NCBI GenBank assembly: GCA_021397835.1
Contig: JAJFZO010000579.1
Coordinates: forward strand, 1,999,001-2,063,000
Source of the DNA: Moringa oleifera
Taxonomy: Eukaryota; Streptophyta; Magnoliopsida; Brassicales; Moringaceae
Direction of reading: 5' to 3'
Length of the DNA stretch: 64,000 nucleotides
Under the pieces are notes generated by a model. It worked only from the letters and a program-made list of their open reading frames with translations, was not told the DNA's origin and did not search any database. Each line of letters opens with the position of its first letter. Position 1 is the stretch's first letter. Below, in pieces: positions 1 to 12,827 of this stretch. Position numbers and translations under genes: made by a program.

Positions 1-3000
1 CTCGTGACAGGACAAAACCACCCAATGCAAAAAGTACAAGAAGAGCAAATGCCCCAAATGTGTTAGCAACTGTGAAGTTCCTTCCTGCAGCTGCAATGAA
101 TCTGAATAACGCAGCAGTCATCTGGTTGACAAGCAAGAGCACAAGGTACTGTCTGAACAATCTGCCACAAAAGCATTTATCTCAGGTATCAGCTAAGACA
201 AAACGATTTGGGAAGTTGGGGTGGGAAATCTTTTCTGTGTCATATCATATTTATTATTACAATTCTTCAGTTTTTACCTTCCAACATTAGGATCAAATCC
301 AATTACGTAATAGGTGATGAACACCCAAATGCCTACTTCTAAGAATGTGATAGGGATCTTCAAGATCCATGGAGGAAGAGCATATGCCCATGAAGGATAG
401 AACAGGAAGTCCCTCTGCTTGTAGAAGACAGGAAGCTTCGTGATGGTCATTGAAAGTTCAACCATTCCGTTAGTCATTATCATATTCACACAAAAAAACA
501 AGGCACCCGTGAAAATTCCACCATCAGCAACAGAATCCCGGTGCATATTGGTCCGCAGGAAGAGTGTCATAGTGATAAACGCCATTACTATAATCTATCA
601 AGAGAAAAGAAATCAAGTGAACGAAGATCACATAAACAACTCAAAACAAAATTTAAAATGCCTTTAATTGTGGATACAAACTTGGATGAACTTGAAGAAG
701 TAAACAAATGAGTTTCTCTTCATCAGCAAGTACTCTCTTGAGAAGTTAGCTTTGAGCAACTCCGTCCTGCTAACACCATACTTTTCAGTCGTCAAAGCAG
801 CTGGGTGGCTCTTTGTCTTTTCAAATGGAGTCCCCAGCTCATTGTCAAGTCTCTGTCCAACATGGAATGATTGGAAAGCCTCGACAAACTCCTTGACTGT
901 GATAAACCTGTATGGTTCATCTCTACGTGTCCAATATTGCATCTGATCTTTTCTTGATGTCACCTGCAAATAAGTGATTTCTCAAAGCATTTAAATGTTA
1001 GACATCACTATCACGTAGAGGCCCATGAAAGATCAAGTCCCCCTTTTATGACGGAGGAGAGAAACAAGAATTGTATATACACTTACTTCTTGCAAGAAAT
1101 CAGCAATGCCCTTCCTTTCAGGACACTTGAAGCCCATTGATTCAAAAAAGTCCTGCACATATTCAAGGGGACCATGGTACACAATCTGACCATCACAGAG
1201 AAGAATAATGTCATCAAAAAGATCATAAGTCTCTGGTGTTGGCTGAAGGAGGGAGATAAGAGCAGTCCCTTGAAGGATGTGAACATAGTTCTTGAGAGAG
1301 TTCACAATTTGGAAAGTTGTTGAGCTATCCAAACCAGTTGATATCTCATCCATGAGCAGCACGTTTGCTGGTCCAACGAGCATCTCACCTATAAATTAAA
1401 AAATGCAATTCTGATGCAGTTATATAAACAGATAGCAAAAATTATTGCTTTAGCATAGAAAGGGATTAAGAGGCTGTCAATTCACCTGTTGTGACACGCC
1501 TCCTTTGCCCTCCAGACACACCTCTTAATATTTCATCCCCAACCACTGTATCTGCACACACTTCAAGGCCCAGAATCTGTAGTTTACTTGTGGAGAGAGA
1601 TTTAAATAGTGTAAGTATATCATCTTTGCTCTCCCCAAAAGTTCTAATGCATATTGATCCTTGATAACACAACCGTGTATTACCTTCAGCACATAATCTG
1701 TGACTACACTAGCTTCCTTGCCTTTTGTTGATACTGCCTATGATATTAAAAAACCAGAAAGGAGAACAAAAGTTAATCATCAACAATACAAATTTTTTTC
1801 CGTAAGAACTTGGAAGTTTAGTTCCATCTCTATCTTAGAAACAAAATAGTTCTAGTTTTATCTCCAATTGAACACGTTTTAAACCAATTTAGATTTAAAC
1901 TGGGGGAAAACAGGGAATAAAAAGCACATAAAGTATGGCTCCAATGTCTTTTACAAACACCTCAGAGAATTAAACCCCTTAACTCTCATCTTTCATTGAA
2001 CTTTGACTTTTAAGAGTTGACTTACTATCCTTTCTTTTCTTTCCAAATCTTAGCATAAGAGCTTCATGACAAAAATCTGCATAGCTAATATTTAGTTGAT
2101 CATAGTGTCTCTCACCTTCATGAAGACATCAAGATCAGGATCAGGCTTAATGTTGGCGGCTTTCTCTCTTCTTAACAACTCTGACAGCATATCTGTGGAT
2201 AGCCAAAATTATCCTTAAATAAATCATCTCAAAACATTACAAAACTCAATAGCCAAAAAAGTTACTAAAAAATGATGTAAAAGAAGCCCTTTGAACTGAC
2301 CATAACGACATCCGACCCCCTGGCATCTCGCAGCAAAAGCAAAGGTTTCTCTCACAGTCATTTCTCCAATATGGATATCATGTTGGCTGATGTAGGCAGC
2401 AGTTCTCTGGGGCACAAATTCACTCATCTCATGACCATTATAGGTCACCCTACCCAACAACTATGACATAGTTTCCATTTCTTGAATCAGATATTATACC
2501 AAGAAACCAACAAAAGAATCAGAGGTTTGACTATGTATATATTATCACCTTCAGATGAGGACTTAGCTTCCCAGCCAAAGCCAGCAGGAGAGTTGTCTTT
2601 CCAGAACTTGGAGGACCCAAAAGCAGTGTCATTCTGAGATAGAAATGAAAGATAGAATAGGAATTCTTCATTTGAATTTCAAGTAATTTAGAAGAAACTC
2701 TAAGCGAGCAAAGTTCAGCTGAACCTGCTTGGCTTGATCATTCCATTGATATCTTTGAGGATAGTCAAGTGTTTTTTTCTACTTGGAAGAATATGTAGAT
2801 AATTCAAGGACCCCTTTCAATTACAACAAAAGAAGAGAGAAATGTAATATCAGGTAATTAAAAGCAATTAATGAGTCAATTATGAACAGGAAGTAGTTTG
2901 CACTTCTTACCTCTAGTATATTAACAATGAAGTTAAAAAATGAAGGCAAGGCTCTGCCTCCTACATAAGCTTCTGCTTCGATGTTTAGATGCTCAAATCG

Positions 3001-3649
3001 GACTTCAATTGTGGGAAGATGAATTCCAACCCTGTGGAACATAAGCCCATCAGTCAAAAGAGACTGGAGATTAACTGAAAATTGTACAGGGCGGCACCCC
3101 TTGGTGATCAATTTATACAATTTGATCTTTGTTTCTGATTTTTTTTTTTTAAAAAAAAGAATGTACCTCAAAAGCAAAACATTAAAAACCACAATGAGTT
3201 CGTTATTTCATTTCTAAGACATGCTTATTAAAATTCAGCAATATGATATTTCATGTGTTACTTATAACTTTTCTCAGTAACCAAAGAAGCAACATACAAA
3301 TATCACGAAATAATAGAAACAAATTGTACCTGTCGATTCGCTCCTTGAATTTTAACAAGAATTTCTCATTATCCTCTTCATTCACCAGCCTATCCAGCAA
3401 CTTCTTCCTTTCTTGCAGTCCAAGACTGTGTACGTCAATTTCATTGGCACTACCATGCGAAGTAGTCAATATACCTTTCCTTAAACGAGCAAAGGTGGGC
3501 AGTCTCTCAAGTGCCGCCCATTTTAGAGCCTCCTCATCGTCTTCTTCCCGTGAAGATCTTGAAAAGACCTCCATGCCGTCGTTCATCCATATGGAAGAGG
3601 TTCCTGCTCGTAAACTATTACTCGCTTTGTAGTAATTTCCACCCTCCAT
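1..3649 (-). CDS. PDR-type ABCG transporter (ABCG40/PDR12-like), 5' half, partial
   Basis: Full-size pleiotropic-drug-resistance ABC transporter of the plasma membrane; relatives export terpenoids and other defence compounds or import abscisic acid. Twelve exons read in frame: 3649-3330, 3031-2911, 2813-2725, 2633-2549, 2460-2301, 2192-2116, 1737-1684, 1576-1486, 1388-1087, 963-682, 594-278 and 161-1, the last cut by the window edge. They give about 686 residues of a family length near 1,420-1,450. Visible parts are the acidic N-terminal motif [19 protein letters not shown], Walker [10 protein letters not shown] (about residue 184), the Q-loop region [20 protein letters not shown], signature [14 protein letters not shown], Walker [16 protein letters not shown], and then the first membrane segments (exons 11-12). 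The ATG at 3649 is chosen because it starts the usual MEGG-type N terminus; an in-frame ATG at 3694 would add 15 unconserved residues. The second half lies left of the window. The exact ABCG subfamily member is inferred. Confidence 0.93.
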
Positions 3650-3954
3650 TACAACGACGATTGCTACGTCAGGAAAACTGCAAAACCCAACCAAGATGGA
3701 AAAATGGTTCTGTGAATTTGATGCAAAGAGATTATAATTTTCTGAACTTCTTATAGCTGAATGGGTTCAACAATCTCACCTCAATGTACCATAGACAAAG
3801 GCAGAAAGATACTGATCTATTTCACTGAAATTTTGAACTACGTGTCCATTTAACAAGTACCTTTTCTTTTCTGGGTAAACAAACACGGCTAGCAGAAAAG
3901 CTAGCCAAATGTAACTCCTTCCCACCACAATAACTACCCCTCCTCTCTTCCAAA

Positions 3955-3968
3955 GTTTATAAATATAC
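3955..3968 (-). promoter_or_regulatory. candidate TATA box of the ABCG gene
   Basis: On the minus strand the sequence reads TATATTTATAAAC about 310 bases before the ATG at 3649. Its position suits a core promoter with a leader of about 270 bases. The surrounding DNA is AT-rich, so a chance match is possible. Confidence 0.35.
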
Positions 3969-4019
3969 CAATTAATATGGCTGCGTGATTTCGTGGATCA
4001 CTATTCCTCTGATTTCATC

Positions 4020-6190
4020 TTCTTCAATTTTTTTTTTATGAAAATTGTATTTTGTAATTTATTATTTTAATATAATAAAAAATAAAAAAGTTTTAATTAT
4101 TTATTTTATAAAATTATTATTTATCAACTTTCTTTTTAACTTTTCAACGTTCTAATTTGTATATATATATATATATATATATTTTATTTTTTTTTTTGAG
4201 TTTTCACAATTTTTTTACATTAAATTGATTTAGACATTTTTATATGTTATTAATCAGTTACATTTCATGAAGATCAATGTTTAAGCAAAGTCATAAATAA
4301 TTTATTTTTCCATATCATAAAAAGTTTAATTTTTAATAATTAATTTATTTTTAATTTTACAATTTGTTATTTTCATTATTCTTGATCTTTTAATTTCTCT
4401 GCATTGACACTCTCCTATCAATATCATTGTCATCATTACTTCACAAACTTAATATCATGGAAATATTTTTTTATTCTTAAATTTAAATTTATGATATTAA
4501 TAATTAATAAATTTTTAATATAATTTATTTAATAACTTTTATTATATATGAATATATATAAAAAATTATCAATCAATATTATTAAATTTATATCAAGTTT
4601 TATGTCAAAATTCATAATACATCCACTCATTCAGGTTAACATATCGAAAAATATTTTTTATAAAAATATATTAAATTATAAAATAAAATAAAATAAAACA
4701 ATTTCATATCAATAAATATAATATCGAAATGACAAATATAAGATCAGATGATTTAAAGATAAATTATACCTTATCAAAAAATTAATGTACCTATCGACTT
4801 AAATATATAAACAAAAATATGAGTTATGATATTTTTAAATTATTTTATTTTTATTGAAATTTTATCGAATGATGTTATTAATTTAATTATTAAAAAAAAC
4901 TTCATTACACGGACGATAATCATCTTATTAATTTTTTCGTCTTAAAAAATCTTTTAATTTTATGATCATCAAATGTTTTTTTAAAATTTTTTTCATATGT
5001 AAACATCAAACGATTTGATTTTTTTAAGTAGCACTACCATAATATTTAAATGATCCAATTATTATATCCATCAATATGTAGTTGTATTTTCCTTGCTTCC
5101 TAATTCCAAAAATAACAAATAACAAAAAGCGATTCAACCCTTCATGATCAAATGGGTTGCACCAAAACATTGAAAACAACCGTTTGAGGAATTTTGTAGC
5201 CTTTCCATTGTGAGGTATATTAAAATTCATGATGTTATCAATGGTCCTGATTGTAAATAGTGGCCCACTTACGAGATCTTGATTTGGGGAGTATAACCAA
5301 AAAAGTCTCAAGGGATCACTCGCCAGATCATCATGGCAAATAAGAAAATATCAACGGCATCAAAAATAGAATGTGCCAAACCTATTAAGCTATTCCCACA
5401 CGTAAAATACAAATCCAAATGAGATAACTAATGACTTTTGCGTCCATTTTAATTTGAACATAAAAGTTCTTCATTGATTAAAGTTTATACTTAAAATTTT
5501 AATTTGATTCAATTTAAGTTTTAGTTTAAATAATTTTTAAAATTAATGATATTTTTATTATTAAAATATTTTTGAAATTACTTAAATAATTTTTTACTTT
5601 ATTTTAAGTTTACTTTTTATTTTTTAATATTTTTTAATCATAAATTATTTTGTATAAATTTTTCAAAATTTTAATAATGTAACATTTAAATAAAATAAAA
5701 TTAATTAATATTTTAATATTTAAATTATAAAATATATACAATTTAAAATTTATATATATCTACGATAATATTAATAACAACATATCTCAGACTACACGGT
5801 TCTGTATCACGTGATAAAGTATCAACTTTTAAAATGACAGATGTCGTTATCCAATCTAAAGTGAATCCCTCAACATACTTTTCGTTAGCTCTTACAACAG
5901 CACTATCCACAAATTGCTTCGCGTCAATTGACCCGACCCGATGCATTGGGGTCTATGAAATTATGATTTTTTTTTAATAAAATTCAGTTTAACAGACTTT
6001 AAACACTTATTTATCTTGTGAATTTGGCATTAAAATCCAGGATCACATTGATCAAATTATGAATTGAAAAGAAAAATTCTTAATTGATGAAATAGAATTA
6101 TAGCTATTTTACATATATATAAATTAATAATTATTTTATTTTCATTAATATGTTATCACTAAATTATATATATATATATCATTATTACTA
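4020..6190. other. AT-rich intergenic DNA, no gene seen
   Basis: Very AT-rich sequence with a short (TA)n run near 4158-4181 and a poly-T stretch after it. There is no supported gene. Two less AT-rich patches hold minus-strand open frames of 95 codons (5024-5311) and 67 codons (5743-5946) that I do not recognise. They may be remnants of genes or transposons. Confidence 0.6.
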
Positions 6191-6289
6191 ATTAATTGGG
6201 GTTATGTATGATTACATCGATACATAACTTGAATCACATCCAATTGCCTCTGGAATCTATCCTTGGAGGTAACGTAGACCATATGAATT

Positions 6290-6480
6290 CTCGCCTTCGT
6301 TATATCAAAAGCAGTGACACACACCAGGACCCAAGATTCTCACCACAAGAGCACGTCTCCAACTTCAGTTTCCCATTTCTTCCTATAAATGAAAACTTTC
6401 CTTTATGGCACATTTTATCTGCTTTTTCCCTCTTCAGCTCAACACAGTGACTCAGACAGCACAAGTGAAATTGCTTTTCC
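6290..6480 (+). promoter_or_regulatory. promoter-like segment without a gene
   Basis: A less AT-rich stretch looks like a plant core promoter and leader. It has a TATA-like CCTATAAATGAAAAC near 6382-6396, followed by C/A-rich sequence with AACACAGTGACTCAGACAGC. No coding exon follows; about 20 bases later a MITE-like element begins. It could be an orphaned promoter, or chance. Confidence 0.3.
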
Positions 6481-6502
6481 CTCTTTTGTTTAAAACTTTA
6501 CT

Positions 6503-6954
6503 TAGGGGTGTCAACTTTCTCCGTCAAAGTAGAATTCTGCGAAGATTTATTTTTAATGAAACAGATACGAAAAGTATAAGCAAAAAGGGGTTCGGATTTA
6601 AGGATTTTTTAAAAATATTTTTAAATGCGAATAGAGTGATAATGACGATTATATTCTCCAATTTGTTATATTTTCATTTGTGGTTTAATTTTTTATTATA
6701 TAAATAATTTAATATTTAAAATCAAATTTATAAAAATTAAATTTAATTATTTAAATATAAATAAATATTTTTATAATATATAAATTTTTTTGTAAAATAA
6801 CATCACAAAGAATAAGGAATTTTCAGTTACTCATTTCTTTAACGAGAATTTTCCTTCCTCGTCCTTACAGAGGATGACACAAAAATGGAAATAAAAAATA
6901 GGACCGATATGGAGAAATTATCCTTGATCTTGCCTCGCCCTGTTTACATCCTTA
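6503..6954. mobile_element. possible hAT-like MITE
   Basis: The left end TAGGGGTGTCAAC and the reverse complement of the right end (TAAGGATGTAAAC) agree at 10 of 13 bases and resemble the TAGGGRTG start of plant hAT elements. The 452-base interior has no coding capacity and is mostly AT-rich. The flanking 8-mers (ACTTTACT and ACTATCTA) agree at only 4 of 8 positions, so no clean target-site duplication survives. The element would be old and non-autonomous. Confidence 0.4.
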
Positions 6955-7609
6955 ACTATCTATTGTCCTATTCTTTTTTTTTTTTTTTCTCCATAAAAAC
7001 GGGTTTAAAAGTTAATCTCATGAAAAATCAAATGACAAAAAAAAATAATTTAATTATAATTAATTAATCAAAATTTATTTAAATATGTTAGTTCAGTGTT
7101 TGTTTAAAAATAAAAATAATCTTTAAAATTTTAAATGACTTCTATTTAAATTTTTATTTTTATTTAAATAATAACTAAATACATTTAAAAATTAATAATT
7201 TAATATAAAAAATAAATTAAAGATGAAATTTTTATAGGTTTCTTATTATGAAAAAGGCTAAAAAAAGTTTTTCAAAAAGCTTTAAAAAAACGAAAGTAGA
7301 TCACTCCACAAATAAGGAGTGGGTTCTTTTTGTTTTGGACAATAGTGATCTTTGAATATAATTTCATCTCTCAACATTAATTGATTATTTGATTTAACAT
7401 ATCTTCCTATATGCATGTAGATGGCATTGGGATAGTTTATCTGTTAAAATGTTTAAATTACAACTTTATAATTTTTTATCAAATTTATATTTTTTTCTAT
7501 GCATGTCTTATGTAAAATATTTTTAACATATATTTTTTTAATTAAGATGATTATGCTTACTAATAATTTAATATTTTTTATTTAAAAAAAAATTACTAGT
7601 TATTATGAG

Positions 7610-10600
7610 TGTTGACACCTAATTTTACACTCAAAGATCAAGGCCTTTAGAGTTTATCTTTACTAGAGTTTCCAAATTTATGTCAAATTGAGATTATCGA
7701 CTGACGATCGGGATTAAATCTTTAGGTCAAGAATCCTCAACATCAAGGTTTGCAATTCAGCTTAATGTATCAGGATTTCGCATCATCGAATTATGTTCAT
7801 TGGGATGTCTCTATCATTAAGATCTAAAAAAAATGTTTAACTTTGACTATACAGCAAACTGTTATAGATCTATGTTCAAACCGTTACTTCTTCAGGCTTG
7901 AAGTTCACTTGATTATAAGATAAACATTAGGTATTCTTCATCAAAATCAATTTTTAGTATCATTCATTGTTAAGGAATGGACAATTTTTGCTTTTTTTAC
8001 TTGCATTTGGTCTGTGCTTAGGGTTACCATTATTTAACTATTTTAAGCTCAAGTTGTGATACTTGTTCAACTTTTTATTTTAAGTTTGAGGAAATGTTAA
8101 TGTGAAGATGAACTTGAGAAAGGAAACTTTCATCATAAAAGACGTTAAGTTTGTACATAAAAAAAAAGGTTTGGGTGGGGGGGGGAAGGTTACAAGCTTA
8201 AAAGTTTATTAACCTCAAGCCCAGCTCTTGAGGCTACTATGGTCAATTCTGGGGTAGCTTCGGGAATGACAATCTCTATCAATATTGGTTGGCTATGGCG
8301 TTTCTTTAATTGGCCTCTCAGTTACCTCTTTTAAATCAATTAATGATACTTTTAGATCTTCAAAGCAGACTAAAAAAGCCATTGCAATAGGAGCCACTTG
8401 TACCACGTTAGGTCAAGCTCGAGATACTTGCCTTAGATTTTCTTGATCATAATTTTTCAAATGGGCCAATACAGGCAAGAAGCTTGTTCCTCGATTTTGG
8501 CCTTGTACGATTTTGAGAGTTTGAACTCTTCGATAGCCCGAGATCAAGACTCATCCCATGCTATCCTTAATTCCTCTCGATACTAGAGAACAAGCTAATT
8601 TTTAGCATGACTTATCCTTGCTTCCACATTATCTTGGACTTAGGCTAATTTCATTTTGGCATTGTCTACTTCGAATTTAGCTTTGGCTAACAAGCTCTTT
8701 AGCCTCTCAACTTTAGCAAGCAAACATGCACTATATTAATTGTGTCAGTAGCAGACTTATTAACAGCTTTGACCTCCTTCATGCAATGGTAATGGTCAAA
8801 GTTGGTACGATTGTATTCATTAACGAGCACGACCATTCTTTAGGTGAGCTGCAAGAAAAAGAAAAAGTCAGTCCTTGATAAGAAAAATAGCAAAAACATC
8901 TGATCAAGAATAACTTTTAATTATTTGATTAGGAAGATAGCAAACGAAAAAAACACTCGATCAGGAAGTTACTTCTAAAAAGATTAAAAAAAAAAAAGAT
9001 ACTTACATTCCTAAAACTCATTATTATGTTCTTTAAAAAGTATTGTTACTCTTATCTTTGGTCGTTTTCAAGTTTTGGGGCAAGATAGACTTGTAAATCC
9101 ATTCCTACACCAGGCTTAGATGGTTCAGGGACCCTCCAACGGGAAAGTCTCATTATTCAGGAACTTCTCTTTTTTAGGGATTGGTCATGGACCGTTCAAA
9201 GGCATCGAGAGTATGTCTATGGTATCCCTATCTCTTGGATCAATGTTGACCTTCCCTTTCCTCTTACTAAGTTAAGGCATAACAACAATGGTCTTCCTTT
9301 TTTTCAAGGCAGGGGTAGCACCACTACACAAGTCGAGCCTCCTTTTTCTTCGAGGTAAAATTTAAAGGTTGTCCTTTCTGTTATGGCCTTATTGATGATG
9401 TGGCAGCAGCACCAAAAGTAAAACTAATTCTAGGGCTAGTTCTCCCCATGGTGGCATTCATGGCCTTTCAAAGTTAGTCTTTGGTTAGTTGAAGTGGAGT
9501 TCACTGGGGTCATTTCTTTAGGATTTACAAGGAAAATATAGAATTAATAAAAAGTAACATAGCAAAAATAAATCAAAAGACCTCCCAATGAAAGGCTTGG
9601 GTGCCATCGATTCAAGAGACGACATTGGGTGAAGGATGATCAATAATAGGAGATGTTGGTCGGGTAGAGACTAAGGGTGCAGAGGTATTTTTTCATTGGG
9701 GTTAGGATTTAGATCATGGTTGGTGTTTGGTTCGAGGAGAGGTGTTTAGGCAAGATGAGAAATTAGGGCTGAAAGGTGAGAAAAGAGGTCTCCTTATTTA
9801 AAATCCAAGTTCGACTCATTTTTGGTTGATAAGGAGGTCTTATCAAATTAAAAGACTTTTTGCCAAATCCTAATGGCCCTAATGACTACCATCCTAGTGT
9901 CATTAATATGGTCTTTAAAGTTGTCTTCACCCTAATATTCAAAAAAGCATTTTGCAAATAGGCATTAGGTTGGGGTAAATCTTTTTCCCATATACTTTCT
10001 TGGAGAGTTTGTTTTAGATGTTCAAATTGAGATAAATTTTGAGCCACGAAGCCTAAAAATATTTTTTGTTCCATCCTTTATTATTGGAAGAAAGGCCCTT
10101 GGAGAAGAGCTTAGGCTTGACATTACTAAAGTAATAGAATTTAAAACCAAAATCCTTATCATTTTTATTGACCTTCAATTTAAAAATATTTACAAATAAG
10201 GCCACTCACAGATCTGAGCAGTTCATGGAAAAAAAAATTTAATATAAAAGTCACTATGCGATGCCAAGCATTAGGGATGAGTTAGAAAAGAGAGATTTTA
10301 AACTGATGGTATATGTTTTAGACAAAAGGATGAATGGATAGGTCCGTCAAACCTTAAGGTTATCCTCGAAGACCATGACCCACCCCTCGTGACAAGTCCA
10401 TGGTCAATTAGAAAGGGATAGGAATTTAAGTTAGAAAAATCATAAAATGGAGAAATTGGCTTTCCTCCATTCTAGGTGTTAAAAGGTGTAGGAAGAAGAT
10501 CCTAGATTCTTAGCCATAAGTGCTTGAACGAAAAAGGGGTGGAAGACTCTCCTAGCTCAAAGAAGAAGATGAACATTGAAAATGAAGATGCAAAGAGACT

Positions 10601-12827
10601 TGAAACTCAAGTTCGGTGAAAGATAGATGAGGCTTCCTAAGAGTGAAGTAAGAAGGTAAACAAAGGTGAAATGATTTAAGAAAGCATTTCAAAGGGGCAA
10701 TAATCCATTGGCAAAACCACGAGGTAGTACGCTAAATGCAGCAACCTCTAATAAGTGCGACTTTTTTAAATCTGTATGTCATAGGTTAATCATAAGCTAG
10801 TACTTACCCATTAAATGTGTTAGAAAGCTGAATAGGTTGTGAAGAAGCTTGGATCTTCTCAACCTACCTAAAATCTTAATCCATATAATCTTGATGAACT
10901 CAAGCCTTGATTAACCATTAGGGATGACTTTGACAATGCTAAAGGTGTTTGCACCAAGGTGCATCGATCTTGGCAAACCCTAATCACGGTTAACCCTGAT
11001 CAATCATAGCAAACTAGGTGGATGGTTACAAATGTCATAAAGAAATTTGAACCAAAGTGAATCTAACCTTGCCAAACTTCCACCTTGAGAAAACTCGATC
11101 TTAAAAAAATCTCAGATCAGATGAAATTACCCAAATAGATAGAAACTGAGTGTTCATTTCTGAAAAGACTCTATAAACTTTCAAAAGTTAGCTAGAAGAT
11201 TACAGATTCAAGACCTGATGTAAAGGATAAAAGAATCACCCATCAGTGCATCCTAAATGAAAGGTTGGCACACGATATTTTTGTTAAGCATTTCGTACTT
11301 TTTGAATAATTGACGAGTTTTATAGGAGATCACATCGATAAATGCCTCTTCTTGAAAGGAGAAGAGGTCTTTTTTGAAATTGGCCTTTTGAGATTGTTTG
11401 TTTATAGGCAAAACACTCTTTTTTCCTTTTTATCCACAGAACTTTAAAAGTATTTTATAGTACACTTAAGAGCTTTTGAGAGCTTTTCTTTTCCTCTTAC
11501 TAAAGAATTATAAAGAGATTTTTAGAGCTCTTTCAACATGTAAAACTTAGCCACCTCACAAGGTCTTTATCATTTTGTAATAGATTTCTTCAACTCAATG
11601 CATGAAATCAACTATTTTTTTAATGCTTTCTCGATGCTCATTTGATATTCTCTTACTTTTTTAGCATTTTCTTGGTTATTTGAGTTTCTTTATTACTTTT
11701 ACATTCTAAGCTTACTGCACAAAATGAATTTAAGAATGGCAACTTTTTTGACATTGGCCTTTTGAAATTATCTGTTTATAGGCAAAACACTCTTATTTCC
11801 TTTGTATCCATAGAACTTTAAAAGCATTTAATAGTATACTTAAGAGCTTTTGAGAGCTTTTCTTTTTCCTCTTACTAAAGAATTATAAAGAGATTTTTAG
11901 AGCTCTTTCGACATGTAAAACTTAGCCACCTCACAAAGCTATCATCATTCTATAATAGATTTGCTCAACTGAATACATGAAATCAACTATTTTTTTAAAA
12001 GCTTTCTTGATTCTAATTTAATATTCTCTTACTTTTTCAGCATTTTTTTAGTTATTTGAGTTTCTCTATTACTTTTATATTTCATGCTTGCTACACAAAA
12101 TGAATTTAAGAATGGCATGTGTCTTTGAGTTTTTTCTTGCATAAAGTTTCAAACAAAATCGTAATATTTTAAGAAAATGAGATCTTGATCTCCGTGCTTC
12201 TCTTTGGTCTTTGCCTAAAATATATCATTTTGAATGCTCTTAAATATTTCAAGAAGACAAAATTCTTTCTTTGTATTTCTTTCAAAATTCAAAGGCTTAG
12301 TAGTAGTCGACTTTCTATGTTTTAAAAAAACATATTGGGAACCAAAATATGGTGATAGGCACAATCGAAAGTTTGCATCACTCATGCAGTTCTTTTCATA
12401 ATTATTATGTATTGCTTTGAATAAGAATCAATTTCGGATCTTTTTTTATATCACCCTATAAATTACAATTTTGTTTAGCTAGTACCAATCTTAGGCTTTT
12501 GAAGGTGCTAATTCTTCCTCACATATAATCGACTCGTGAACTCAAATTTCTTAATAAAATTTGACCAGTGTCATTGACTTTTTCATTTGCCTTTCTTTGG
12601 TTTTTTATTAAAAAATGAAAGAGATATTTGAAAAAAAAAAAAGTGAAAGCAATTTTGGTGATCAAGCACACTAAAACAAAAAAATAGTGACGACTCTTAT
12701 TTTTTTAATTTTCATTAAAAGATCAATCAAAATAAATTTGAATGTTCATAGTTTTTAAGCCAACCCAAAAGAAAATATTTGTTTCCTTACTTCGGAGGGA
12801 ACCTCGGTCTACTGCCCTATCATGACA
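7610..12827. mobile_element. old retroelement-like block, no intact ORF (possibly Tat-type LTR or LARD)
   Basis: This 5.2-kb block is clearly richer in G and C than the DNA on either side. It begins TGTTGACACCTAATTTTA and ends with GGAACCTCGGTCTACTGCCC...ATGACA. TG...CA termini of this kind are familiar from plant Gypsy/Tat-type LTRs. No reverse transcriptase, integrase or protease frame is visible. On the minus strand there are broken stretches of basic, lysine-rich and possibly coiled-coil coding sequence (for example around 8450-8750 and 9220-9480), interrupted by stops. I could not find a second copy of the 5' terminus, so it may be a giant solo LTR, a large non-autonomous element, or a deleted copy. 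Flanking 5-mers (ATGAG and ACGTG) are not an exact target-site duplication. Confidence 0.55.
11380..12117. repeat. two-copy tandem duplication, about 375-base unit
   Basis: Two adjacent copies start at TTGGCCTTTTGA (11380 and 11754) and end at GAATTTAAGAATGGC (about 11740 and 12116). They share long nearly identical runs such as AAAGAATTATAAAGAGATTT, with scattered substitutions and small indels. The duplication lies wholly inside the 7610-12827 block, so it arose within that element or its ancestor. Confidence 0.9.
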
